A stretch of DNA of 64,000 nucleotides, taken from Pseudopithomyces maydicus (taxonomy: Eukaryota > Ascomycota > Dothideomycetes > Pleosporales > Didymosphaeriaceae). The notes under the pieces are model-generated. The model worked only from the letters and a program-made list of their open reading frames with translations. It did no database searches and was not told the DNA's origin. The position numbers were made by a program, and so were the translations under genes. Below are positions 48,701-59,276 of the stretch, in pieces (the first letter of the stretch is position 1; the number at the start of each line of letters is the position of its first letter). The DNA is taken from NCBI GenBank assembly GCA_026873275.1, contig JANTUC010000008.1:992001-1056000 (forward strand), written 5' to 3'.

Positions 48701-51700
48701 GTTAATAAAGATATGCTATAGACGTTAAAAAAGATTTTAAACCTATTTTTAATAGAAGCTTAATACTATTTATTAAAGCCTTTAAGTAGTACTAGCACCT
48801 TAAGTATAATATATTTTAGTTAAAGCTTAGCTTTAATAGCCTTCTTTAGTCTTTAAGTAATAAGGTTATAGACTAAGGCCCTAGAATTTATTAAACCTTT
48901 AGCTTTTATAGCTAGACTATTTACTTCTATTTTAAAAGAGAGTACTAGCGCTTTATCTTTAAATAACTTAATACTTTTATACTAAAAGACCTTTTATTTA
49001 GATTAGCAAAACGCGGGTAGCGAGAGATTAATAAATTTAATATTACCTATATTAATACTGCTTATTCTAATTACTCTAATAAATATATCTTAATAGGAGT
49101 CTTTATTAGACACTATTAGTTTTCCTATTTATTATCTAAATAATTAGAATTAGAGCTTTTTTAGTTATAGATAACCTTATCCTTATATATAAGTAACTCC
49201 TTATTAGCCTAGATTGCGGCTAAAAAGGTAACTTAAGGTATTTTTTTCTTTAATATTAAGCACTAGCGCGCTTTATACTTAAAAGATAAATAAATAAAAT
49301 AAGTATTATTTTTACGGCACTATACCTTAGTTTTAGTATATAAAAGTTTAAATTTAGTAATAGACGCAGTAGGCTTTACGCCTATTATTAGAATTTTTAA
49401 TATAAAAGCTTTAGTGCTTTTAGTGGCTTAGTAAGTACTAAATATATTAACTTACTTTTATTCTCCTTATAAGAACTTCTATACTATATAAACCTCTTCT
49501 TTAAATACTTCCTAGCTCTTATTACAGCTACCTATAATTAGAGTAGTTATTAAATATAATTTAGTATAAAGGTATTTAAGAATATCCTTTTTTTATTTAA
49601 TAGATTAAATCGCGATAGGCGTAATAGCTTTTTATAAATAATAATAAACTCCCAGCTATCTCTATTTAGATATAATTTTAAGTATAATAAAGTAGCTTAG
49701 ACTTCTTTATTCTTATATTATAGGGTGTAAATATCTACTAACTATTAGTAAGTATCTATAAGGGAGATATTCTTATTAACTATATTTAAGTAGTTAATAA
49801 AGAGCTTATAAGGGTTTCTCTTTAACTAATTAAGTATATAGCTATTAACTATATAATTAGTAAATATCTTATTATAATTTATAAAATAATTAAAGTTGCC
49901 TATTAACTTAATCTATAGTAAGTAAAACTATCCTTTAAATAGTGATTTATTTATAGACAAGTTATTAAAGTTATATAAGTTAAGGATCTTTATAGACTTT
50001 GCCTTATACTTATATAATAAATTAAATATAAATATATATACCTCTTTATCCTATCTATCTAGTTATACTTTATTAAAACTATTACTTAGTACAGATTCTT
50101 ACTTACTAATCTATATAAATAATTAATAATTATACTCTTATAACTAGATAAGAGATTTATTTTTATTTTTTAAAGAAAAGACCTTAATATTGTCTATACT
50201 TAGTATTTTAAAGGTTAATTATAGACGCTTACTAGTAGTAGAGACTTATATTATAACTAGGGAGATAGTAGCACGCTATTTCTAATTTAAGTAATAAATA
50301 GTTTATTTAGCCTTCTTAAGGTTCTTTTTAATCTTTTTAAGGTCCTTTTTAAGAGTTTTATTATACTTAAGTCCTTTAGCTATCTCTATTTCTATACTTT
50401 TATAGTATAGTTTAACTTAGTAGGCGAACTCTTCTATAGATAGTTATTTTATATAAATATAAATTATAGCCTACTTAAAAGTATTTTATTATTATATAAG
50501 TAAGAGGCCTATAAACTATTTATAAAAGTAGAAAATAGGGTCGCTTCTATTATCTTTTCCCTTTACTAGTAAGGGTATATAATTCTTTTTAAGATTAAGA
50601 GTAGACTATTTCTTATTATTATTTTTAATATAAATCTTACCTTAATAAATAGCCGTCTTCTTTATAAGTAATAAAATAAGAAGGATTCTAGAGTCTTTAT
50701 TAAAAATTTTAGGTATTTTTATAGCGCGTTTAATATCGTCCTAGGGTACTAAAAGATTACTTATAGGAGTGATTACCTAAGTATAATTAGTAATAGTAGA
50801 ATAGCTATACTCTATTTTAATAAATACTTTCTTTAGTGCTTTAAGCACCTTAAAGGCCTCTAAGTTAAATAAATTTAAAAAATTATAGTAATATTATAAG
50901 TCTTATTTAATTTACTTATTTATTCTAGACACTTTAAGTTCTAGCTTTAGAGTAGGCTTACTAATATTTTAAATAAGTACTTATAAAGGTGATAGGGGGA
51001 CCTATATAGTTATATTAATAGAAGTAGTCTAGCTTTAAAAAGTAGAGGTAGTAGTTAATTTAGTAAAAGAGGCGCTTTATAGTCTAGGGCATTTTATATA
51101 AGATAATAGCTGGCGGAGTTAACTAGTTATAAATAAAAAAGTAAAAACTTTTTTAATAATTTTTTTAAGTTTATTTAAGGTAGGCTCTTTACCAGAATCC
51201 TTAAAGGTAAAATTTAATATAATTAAGGGGGTCTAGTAGGCGGGTATAAGATAAAAGTAGTAAAAATAAAAATAGAGTCTATAAAGGTTTTAAATCTACT
51301 AATAATTTTTTTAGCGTATATATATAGCAGAGGGTAATATAAGTCACTATAATACCTTTAAATAATCTTTACTAAGTAGTAGTCTTGCTAAGATACTTTT
51401 AGGGAAGGTAATAGCTTAGTAAGTAGTAATATACTACTTAAATTATTTTAGTTAGTAAAATAAAAGGGGGTTACTTATTAGTCTATAATTATCTTTCTAA
51501 TAGTAAAGGGCGCCTATAAGGTTCTTTAAGATTTATAGCTACGCTAGTAGCCTTTAATAGAATTTAGGGGGACTTTTTCTTAAATAACTTATCTACCTTA
51601 GGGCCTAAATTATATATTTTATATTAAAATAGGGCTTCTAAGTCTCTAAATAGTAGTATTACCCCTTAGGACTTATCTTAAGCCTAAATAAAACTTCTTA

Positions 51701-51873
51701 TAAGGATACCTAATCTTTAAGTAGCTATATTACTCTTAGAATTTATTTAAAGTCTAGTTAAAGGTTTCTCCTTAATAGGGCTTAAGTAAGACTAACGCCC
51801 TACCTAGGTCTTTAAAATAAAATAGATTTTAAAGTTGCCTTCTTAGGCTAAGTAAAAAGTAAATTTAGTATAA
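48700..51873 (-). pseudogene. Gypsy E gag and leader region, degraded
   Basis: By position between pol and the 5' LTR. It is RIP-degraded, and I read no secure gag motif. No other gene is seen here. Confidence 0.4.
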
Positions 51874-52127
51874 TATAAAATTATAGTATAATCGCATAGG
51901 ATAAACCTCTTAAATAAAACTAAATAGTATATTCTAGGCTAAGTAAAAATATACTAAATTAATTAAAAAAAAAGATACTTAAGGAGAGAGCCTTTATATA
52001 ATATTAAAGGGGCCTATAGGTGCAAACGCCTATAAGGTAGCCTAAAGTAGGTACCTAGCAGCCTAAAGGGGGTGCTTAGCAGCCTAAAGGGGGCCTAAGG
52101 TAGTCTAAACTAGGTAGGGGCCTCACA
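51874..52127 (-). repeat. Gypsy E 5' LTR
   Basis: 254 bp, aligned to 44063-44316 without length change. The TGTGAG end has become TATAAA by RIP, while the right end keeps CCTCACA. Confidence 0.87.
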
Positions 52128-52201
52128 GTGGCAGCGCTTTAAAATTATATTTTAAAAATTATTAAGTTGCTATTTTATAAAATAAAAGAAAAAATTAAAA
52201 T

Positions 52202-52369
52202 TATTAAAATAAATATAATAGTAAATAGGTCTCTAATAAATAATAAAATTAATTTTTATTTAAGCCCTTATCCCCTTTAGCTTTCTTTTTTATATATTAT
52301 ACTAGCGCGGTGTTAGCGCTTAAATATAATATAAGTGGTCTTAGACGCTGGGAGGGTATCCTCCTCATA
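52202..52369 (-). repeat. Gypsy D 5' LTR
   Basis: Matches 23305-23472. The right 35 bp (GGTCTTAGACGCTGGGAGGG and on) are almost free of RIP, which made the LTR length readable. Confidence 0.72.
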
Positions 52370-52544
52370 ATAAATGATTAAATGAAAAGAGTTTATAGCT
52401 AAATAGAAAATAGAGAAAAAAATTTTAAAGAATATTTAAATTTTATAATAAAATTAATAAATAAGACTAAAACTATATTCTTAGAGTTATTATTTAAGGT
52501 AGTTACTTAATACTAAATAATTTAAAAAGTTAGGAAGTACTACG
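52370..52544 (-). repeat. Repeat R1, copy 2, second part
   Basis: Matches the complement of about 1200-1350 (shared runs such as TTAAATTTTATAATAAAATT), continuing the R1 copy interrupted at 23304. It is interrupted again at 52545 by relic G. Confidence 0.68.
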
Positions 52545-52860
52545 TGTTACAAACCAGAATGTGGAGAAGGGGGATTAGGCGCTTATAATAGATAATAGGC
52601 CTAAGATATAACTAGATAAAGCACTAAGCTACTATTAAACTAATTATATAATATACTTAGTTATTTAATAGCACTAAGCATTAATTAAATATATAATATA
52701 TTTAATAATTAGTAATACTAAGCAGCTAAGCAACTTAAGTATATAAAAACCTAAATTTCCTTTATAAATACTCGTATTTAACCTATTTATTAATCTATTA
52801 TTTAGATTCACTTAGGCCTCCTTATTAATTTAGTATTATTTATAATACTAATACTAACTA
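52545..52860 (+). repeat. Relic G 5' LTR and leader (right end uncertain)
   Basis: The start is fixed by the match to 58698-58731. The rest of the 3' LTR lies beyond the window, behind element H, so the right end cannot be set. It includes short repeats of CTAAGCA-type words. Confidence 0.6.
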
Positions 52861-52949
52861 CCCTATTAACCTATTTACGCAGTTAATAACCCCTCTCCCT
52901 TTATAAGTTACTCTTACCTAAAAACTAATCTTAATCTCTAAGACTAGCT

Positions 52950-54781
52950 ACCCTTATAGTCTTAATATCTTAAATACCTTTAATATAAATAATTTTAATA
53001 ATCTTATTTTATTTAATAATCCTAACAGCAAAGCTACTAAACCAGACTTATATAATAGTAATTAATATAAACTTAAGATATAGCTACTCTAACTTAATCT
53101 ATACTTCTACTATATTAATAAGGATATAAAAGACAAGGACAAAGTTATCTTTACTACTATATATATAAAAGGCGAATTAACTAACTAAATTTAGTTATAT
53201 ATTAAAGTATATCTTTTAGCAGAAAACTAAAATAGAGATAATATTAATTAACTTATTAAAAACTATAATACCTTCTATACTTAAATTAAATAACTCTTTA
53301 ATTTAGCTAATAAAAAGTCTTACGCTAAAGAAGCTATTTAATATTTTTAATAAATATACTTAGCAGCCAAGTATACCGCAAAATTTAAATATTATACTAT
53401 ATAAACTAACTAGAATAACGCTTCCCTACGTAAAATATATAAATAAGGATTTAAGAAATTTATATATAAAGAACTCCTACGCAGTAAAGTTGCAATTAAT
53501 ATAATATAAGAACTTTATAATAAAACTATTAAAATTAATATAGAATAGCATAAATTATATTAAGAATATAAAAGTTATAGAAAATTCTAATCTATATATA
53601 GCAAGTTAAGCGGATAAACCAATTACTATATAATTATTACTAAACAACAAATTATAAATAACCCTTACGACTACTAGCTAATAAAACTAGACAATATAAT
53701 AATAAAAAAGGAGAAAAAGAAAACTAGAATATATAGTAAAGTCTTTAGAAATACTAATAAATTAAATAAACTTAAACGCGCCTTTAGTAAACCTTAAGAA
53801 GGGACCCTATTTAATTAAAAAGAATATTATACTTATTTTAACTATAATAAACTAAGTTATATTACTAGGAATTACAGATCTAAGAATAAAGTTATTAGAT
53901 AGTTAAATATAATTACTATTATTAATAATTTAGATAATAAAGATAAATAGATTATTATAGATAATATAAATAATATAAACCTAAATAAATACTTAAACTT
54001 AAATAATTTACAACTTTATAAGAATCTGTATAAAGAATTTATTAATAACTTTAAACTTATATAAGTATAAGCACCTACGCCACATCCTTAAACTAAACTA
54101 ATTAATATTATAAAGTACTTCAATAAATTTATACAAACGGAACCTCTAAAAGAAAAATTTTAACTATAGAATAAAAATTTTCCTAAAAGATTAATTTTAC
54201 ACCTAGATAATTAGTAACTCAAATATATTAATAAAATTAATATTAAATAGAGATAAGAGAAGTACTAATAATAATTAAAAAAGAAAATCTATAAAAATAA
54301 GAAAGAAATCTATAAACCAGATTATATACTAAACTATTAAAACCCCAAATATATATATATTAACTAGAAACTATATAACTATAACTAGTATACTATTTAC
54401 TATAGGGTTAAGGAAAAATATTAATTCCCTTTTAAGTAGTTTTACTACTAATAGAAATAATTTAACTATTTAATTAATAATTATAATATATATCTCTAAA
54501 ATAAGCGAACTTAATAATACTTTCTAGAATACCTTAAAAGAGAAAATATAATAATAATCCTTATTATTAATAGTATATATATTTAAGAATATTGGTAGAT
54601 ATACTTATACAAAAATTACTAGAAGTATATAAGAACTAAAGCTATATTTAGATTTAATAAAAATAAATAGCTTAATATAATAGAAGTAAGTAAATCCTTT
54701 AAATATAAATAAGTAGATAAGAAAGGTAAATAGTCTTTTTTAGACTAATATATAGACTTAATAGAGTTATAATAGAACTAA
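52950..54781 (+). pseudogene. Relic G gag
   Basis: Capsid-like region at about 53,130-53,590 (PDLYNSN, KVIFTTIYIKGEL, YTAKFKYYT; resembles the Ty3-type retrotransposon Gag domain). Zinc knuckle at about 53,830-53,875 (YTYFNYNKLSYITRNY; C-x2-C-x4-H-x4-C with Cys and His as Tyr). Then a region aligning with H's Gag from APTPHPQ through the three C-C-C-H repeats (about 54,345-54,620) to KKGKQSFL at the frameshift site. The stop is at 54779-54781. The frame is broken by many TAA and TAG codons. Gag would form the cytoplasmic particle. Confidence 0.78.
54736..54742 (+). promoter_or_regulatory. Relic G -1 frameshift heptamer
   Basis: TTTTTTA in the same phase and protein context (SFL) as in H (63246-63252). 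Read from the heptamer in the -1 frame, the downstream sequence aligns with H's pol N-terminus without gaps (RLIYRLNRV against RPTGGLSGA). The stem-loop has been eroded by RIP. Confidence 0.75.
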
Positions 54782-57700
54782 ACGCACTAATAACTAATTA
54801 AGTATTATTTATTAAGCTATTAATAATGCTTAGTAAAGGAATATAAATTAAGACTTTACTAGATTTAGGAGCCTAAAAAAACTTTATTTTAAAAAAATTA
54901 TTTAATAAGCTAGACTTAAAGAATAATTTAAAATAACTCCTTTAGTTATTTATATTATAAATAGATGCTAATTACTAGGATAATTAAGTATATAATATAA
55001 AGTTATAATAATACTTAAGATTTATAAGCACTAAGAGAGGATTACCTTAAATATCTTAAATATAAATTAATATAACTTAATCCTAGGTATTCCCTAGCTA
55101 TAAAAGTATAACCTATAAATATATTAAAAAAAGAAAGAGCTTTTAATAAAGAACTATAAATATATATTATAGTTAGAATCTATGTATTATATAACGCTAA
55201 TAGTAGATAAGAGTATAATTAATAATTTAAACTTATAATAAAAAGTTAATAAATTAAAATTATCCTTAGTAAACGCTAGCAGGCACCACTAAGTTAAAAA
55301 GTATAAAAAGAAAAAATATATAACTTATAATATTCTTAATAAATATAAAAAGTAGATTTATTTATTTTAGGAAGAGGAAGGAAAAGTAAATTTATTTAAA
55401 TATTAATTTTAGGATTATATAATTAACCTAAAAAAAGGGAAAATATTATTCTTTAAATTATTATACGGCAAGTCAGGAAAAGAACTTTAATAAAAAAAAA
55501 CTTTATTAAAAAGAATCTTAATAAAAAATATATATAAGAATTAAAGTCACTCGCAGTAAGTCCATTTATATTTATATTTAAGAAAAATAGAGAACTATAA
55601 TTATGTATTAACTATTAAGTATTTAATAATATTATAATTAAGAATAGATATCTATTACTAAATATTATAAAATTATAAGATAAACTCTTAAGAGCTAAGA
55701 TATTTATAATTATAGACTTAAAAGATAGATACTATCTTATTAGAATAAAAGAAGGTAAAGAATAAAAGATAGTATTTAAATTATAATATAGCCTATTTAA
55801 ATATATAGTTATACTATTTAGACTAACTAACGCACCAGTAATATTTTAGGAATTAATTAATAATATACTAAAAAATTACTTTAATATCTTTATAATTACC
55901 TACTTAGATAATATCCTTATATACTTAAAAAATAAGTAAGAACATATAAAATATATTAAAATTATATTAAAAGCTTTATAGAAAGCATACCTAAGAATTA
56001 AACTAAAAAATATAAATTCTATATTATAGAACTAGAGTTTCTAAAATATATTATTAATATAAAAGGCTTTAGCATAAGCCTAAAAAAGGTTAAAACTATA
56101 TAAGTATAATTAATTCTAAAAACTATAAGAGATATATAAGAATTCCTAGAATTTTATAAATTTAATAGATAATTTATTAAGAATTACTTTAAGATTACTA
56201 TACCCTTAATAATATTAATTAAGAAGGATATAGCATTTAAATAAATAAAATAATATAATTAAGCTTTTAAATAACTAGTATAAATAAGTATTAATACACT
56301 AGTTCTAGTTACTTTCTAAAGTAATAAGCCACTATATATAGAAATTAATATAAGTAATTTAGCTATTAAAGTATATATAAAATAAGAAAGAGATAGATAA
56401 TAGCACCCTATTATTTATTATTTATATAAGTTTATTAATATAGAAACACGCTATAATATTTATAATAAAGAATTATATATTATTATTAAAGCACTTAAGC
56501 ACTAGAGAATCTATACTTATAAATATTTAAAACTTATAATCTTTATAAATTATAAGAACCTATTATAATTTATAATAATAAAAGAATTAACGCCGCGATA
56601 AGCGCGATAATTAAAAACCTTTAAATAATATAAATTTAAGATTCTATATATACTAGGAAAAAAGAATAGATAAGTAAATGCTTTTAGTAAAAGAAAAGAT
56701 TTTATAAAAGATAAAATTAAAATATACTTAATAATTTTTAAAAAAATAAAAATAGATCGCTAGGATCTATAGTAGAACTTAATTAACTAATAATAATTAT
56801 TAAAAATATACTAGAGGAACAGCAAGAGGAGGTAATATAATAATATTATAATAATTTATTTTATAGATATCTAAGAATTAGTAAGATAATAGAACTAATC
56901 TAATAAAATTATAATTTTAAGGGAATTAAGAAAGCTATAACTAACTATATTAGGAAGTATATAGACTATTAAAAGAATAAGTATATAATATATTTAAAGT
57001 ATAAAGAAATATAAGCTATTAAAATACCTACAGTATTATAGAAAGATATCGCTATAAATTTTATTATAGAATTATTAGGATCTACAGACCCAGCTATAGA
57101 AGTTAAGTATAATATAATATTAGTTATTATAAATAGATTTATAAAGTACACTAAAATAATACTTTATAAAAAAAATATACTGCAGACTAGCTAGGCTATT
57201 TTATATTTAATAAATTTATAAAATATTATAATATACTAAAAATAATTATTAGCAACAGAGATAAACTCTTTATATTAAATTATTAAATAATACTTATAAT
57301 ACTTATTAAAATAAGATAGAAGCTATTAACAGCTTATTATTTATAAATAAATAGATAAATAGAATATACTAACTAAATTATAAAAATATACCTACGCATC
57401 TACTATAATAAGAAGAAAAATAATTAGGTTTTATTATTATTTTTAGTATAAATAGTATACAATAATAAAGAATTAATAATAACTAGAACTACACTATATT
57501 ATATAAATTATAAAAAATATCCACATCTCTTTAATTAAGTCTTACTAATAATTATTAATATAATAGAAGCAGAGAAAACCGCAGAAATTATAAAATAAAT
57601 ATATAAAGAATTATAAGAAAACCTTAAAAAGTCTTAATAATAAATAATTTCTTATATTAATAAGAAATAAAAAACAGCACCTTAGCTAAAGAAGAAGGAT

Positions 57701-58126
57701 AAAATATATTTACTTATAAAAAATTTTTGCACACAGAAGAAGAAATATAAGAAATTAAATTATATTAAAGTTAAACTATTTTTTATTTCTAAATAAATAT
57801 TATTAGTAAATTATAAGTTAGAACTATTGCTAAATATAAAGATATACTTAATATTTTATATATTACTATTAGAACTAGTAGACTTAAAAATACTAATTTA
57901 AATTACCTTCTATTACTAAGCTAAAGAAGAAAATAAGTTTAAAGTAGAATATATTTTAGATATATAATAGGGCTTAGGATAAAAAAATAATAAATACTTT
58001 ATTAAATAGAAAGGATATCCTAATAATAAAAATATATAGGAACTAAAAAGTAATCTAAGTAATTATTAATAAAAAATAAAAAAATATTATAATAGAATAA
58101 CACTGCTGCTATAGAGAAGGGCATAA
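54743..58126 (+). pseudogene. Relic G pol
   Basis: Colinear with H's pol: protease LLDLGA (Ser changed), RT with a TYLDNIL active site, RNase H, integrase and chromodomain (FKVEYILDI, YFIK*KGYPNNKN). The minus-strand frame at 56969-57151 is the shadow of the integrase. There is at least one net frameshift between the start and end frames, plus many RIP stops. The pol stop (58124-58126) is 8 bp from the stop of the convergent antisense ORF. Confidence 0.8.
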
Positions 58127-58134
58127 AAATATAC

Positions 58135-58659
58135 CTAAATATTAAAAAGTGTAGGTAAAATAGTATTCTAAAAGTTAAAAGGAAGGCTATTTATAGTAGA
58201 CTAAATATTTAAACTTAAAATAGTAGAACTAGTAGGCTAAGAAGACTAAGCCTAATTCTTATTTAATTTTAATAAAGCTATATTTTTTACTATAATTATT
58301 TCTTTTGCCCGCTTAGTATTTAATTTTAACTATTTAAATAAATAATCTTCTTTTACGCGCGCCTTATATAACGCTTTAAAAATTATATTTTACTCTTTAC
58401 GCGCTTCCTTTAATTATATATTTAACTTCTTCTTCTTAGCTACTAAATAAAAAAATTTATTTTAAGTAATTACTATATTATAACGCGCACTATACTATAT
58501 ATATTTACTATATTTCCCTAAATATACTAATACCTTATAGGTGCGGTAATAAGTCTTATAATTTAAATACTTAAAAATTATAATTATACTATAAGTTGTA
58601 ATAGTAGAGGTAAATTTATAATAGTAATAAGTATTAGGAGCTATATAGTTAATAGGTAT
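58135..58659 (-). pseudogene. Relic G antisense Zn2Cys6-like coiled-coil ORF
   Basis: 175 codons with no net indel, from ATA (58659-58657, probably ATG before RIP) to TAG at 58135. Translation aligns with H's antisense protein: 30 residues, then the six zinc-cluster positions all present as Tyr with identical spacing (Y-x2-Y-x6-Y-x8-Y-x2-Y-x6-Y) and a shared KV-LV--GK core. A Lys/Glu/Gln/Leu-rich helical stretch follows (VAKKKKLNIQLKEARKE, FKALYKARVKEDYLFKQL, reading internal stops as Gln). Codons TGY to TAY explain the Cys loss. Its stop faces the pol stop at 8 bp. Confidence 0.75.
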
Positions 58660-58679
58660 AATTTTTTAAGAATAAAAAA

Positions 58680-58697
58680 TAGGAAGGGAGGGGATAA
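58680..58697 (+). promoter_or_regulatory. Relic G polypurine tract
   Basis: AGGAAGGGAGGGGATAA lies immediately before the 3' LTR start at 58698. Confidence 0.75.
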
Positions 58698-58731
58698 TAT
58701 TATAAACTAAAATATAAAAAAGAGGGATTAG
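58698..58731 (+). repeat. Relic G 3' LTR, first 34 bp
   Basis: Aligns base for base with 52545-52578, all differences being C/T or G/A. It is cut by insertion of H after GGATTAG. Confidence 0.78.
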
Positions 58732-59167
58732 TGTTAAGACCACGAGGGTAGCTAGTCCTAGAGGTTAAGGTTGGTTCTCGGGCAGGAGCAACTTACGGAG
58801 GGAGAAGGGTTATCGACTGCGTGAGCGGGTCGATGGGGTAGTCGGTATCGGTATCACGTATGATACTAAATCAACAATGAGGCCTGAGTGAATCCAAACG
58901 ATAGATTGATAAACAGGTTGAACACGAGTATCCACGAAGGAAACTCGGGTTCCTATATACTTGGGTTGATCAGTCCCACTGATCAACTGATCACACTGAT
59001 CAGCCTTTGCTCAGTGATCAGTATGCGAGCTGCTCAGTATGCTCAGTGCGCCAAGGCTACTGATCACACTGATCAGGTCACGTGACTACATAATTACACG
59101 GCCCGCCCCGGGCCTCTAATTACATGTGGGATCGATGCTGTGCCGCAGCCATCTACAGATCTTAACA
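58732..59167 (-). repeat. Chromovirus H 3' LTR
   Basis: 436 bp bounded by perfect 8-bp inverted ends TGTTAAGA (58732-58739) and TCTTAACA (59160-59167), and adjoining the polypurine tract. It holds seven TGATCA palindromes (58967-59075), a GTCACGTGAC palindrome (59077-59086, a CACGTG core used by bHLH and bZIP factors) and GGCCCGCCCCGGGCC. With these, the probable U3 is the right part. The 65-codon plus-strand frame at 58888-59085 lies wholly inside and is not taken as a gene. Confidence 0.82.
58967..59086. promoter_or_regulatory. Cluster of TGATCA palindromes plus CACGTG in the LTR
   Basis: TGATCA at 58967, 58980, 58988, 58997, 59015, 59061 and 59070, mostly as CTGATCA(C/G), then GTCACGTGAC. 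Being palindromic they read alike on both strands, so they could serve the element's sense promoter and an antisense promoter alike. A binding role is inference. Confidence 0.5.
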
Positions 59168-59186
59168 TCATCCTCCTCCTCCCAGG
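59168..59186 (-). promoter_or_regulatory. Chromovirus H polypurine tract
   Basis: The minus strand reads TGGGAGGAGGAGGATGA next to the LTR start TGTTAAGA. It primes plus-strand DNA synthesis. Confidence 0.8.
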
Positions 59187-59276
59187 ATCTGTCCTCGGAT
59201 CAGGTGATGTAGTCCCGTGGTTAGTTATAACCGGGCTTCGCCCCGCATCATAAGTAGCGTTAACTTGGTCCGCGTC

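Larger units (their letters stand above)
44063..52127 (-). mobile_element. Gypsy E (8.1 kb, RIP-degraded)
   Basis: LTRs of 254 bp (44063-44316 and 51874-52127), starting TGTGAGATTACAG and ending GGCCTCACA. The 5-bp duplication is GTGGC (44058-44062 and 52128-52132). A pyrimidine-rich stretch (44317-44329; AAAGGAGGGTAG on the minus strand) abuts the left LTR as a polypurine tract, so the element reads on the minus strand. It inserted into gypsy D close to D's 5' LTR. Confidence 0.88.
23305..52369 (-). mobile_element. Gypsy D (RIP-degraded) containing four later insertions
   Basis: Two direct repeats of about 167 bp (23305-23472 and 52202-52369) bracket the region. The host repeat R1 is continuous outside them, with a probable duplication ATAAA (23300-23304 and 52370-52374; boundary uncertain by about 2 bp). 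Removing the SINE, SR2, F and E leaves about 7 kb, a normal Ty3/gypsy size. Minus-strand order: gag (44062 downward, continuing below 30841), RT at about 28.0-28.6 kb, RNase H at about 27.4-27.7 kb, integrase at about 26.1-26.7 kb, chromodomain at about 25.5 kb. Confidence 0.75.
52545..58731 (+). mobile_element. Chromovirus relic G (RIP-degraded, same architecture as H)
   Basis: The 5' LTR begins TGTTACAAACCAG at 52545. The same 34 bp, RIP-mutated, follow the polypurine tract at 58698-58731, where element H cuts the 3' LTR. In between lie gag with a CCHC knuckle and three Cys/His repeats, slippery TTTTTTA (54736-54742), pol with a chromodomain, and an antisense Cys6 ORF. Proteins align with H over most of their length but are clearly diverged, so G is a related family rather than a recent copy. 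The 5 bp before the left end are CTACG. Confidence 0.85.

Noticed and set aside
56969..57151. 60-codon minus-strand ORF
   Set aside because: Shadow of relic G's integrase; the same shadow frame exists opposite H's integrase at 60803-61039.
1..58731. AT-rich block as a centromere or mitochondrial DNA
   Set aside because: The AT-richness is explained by RIP of nested retroelements. No mitochondrial genes are seen, and centromere identity cannot be judged from sequence alone.
58888..59085. 65-codon plus-strand ORF
   Set aside because: It lies entirely within H's 3' LTR and over the TGATCA array, its protein is low-complexity repeats of that array, and relic G gives no support.
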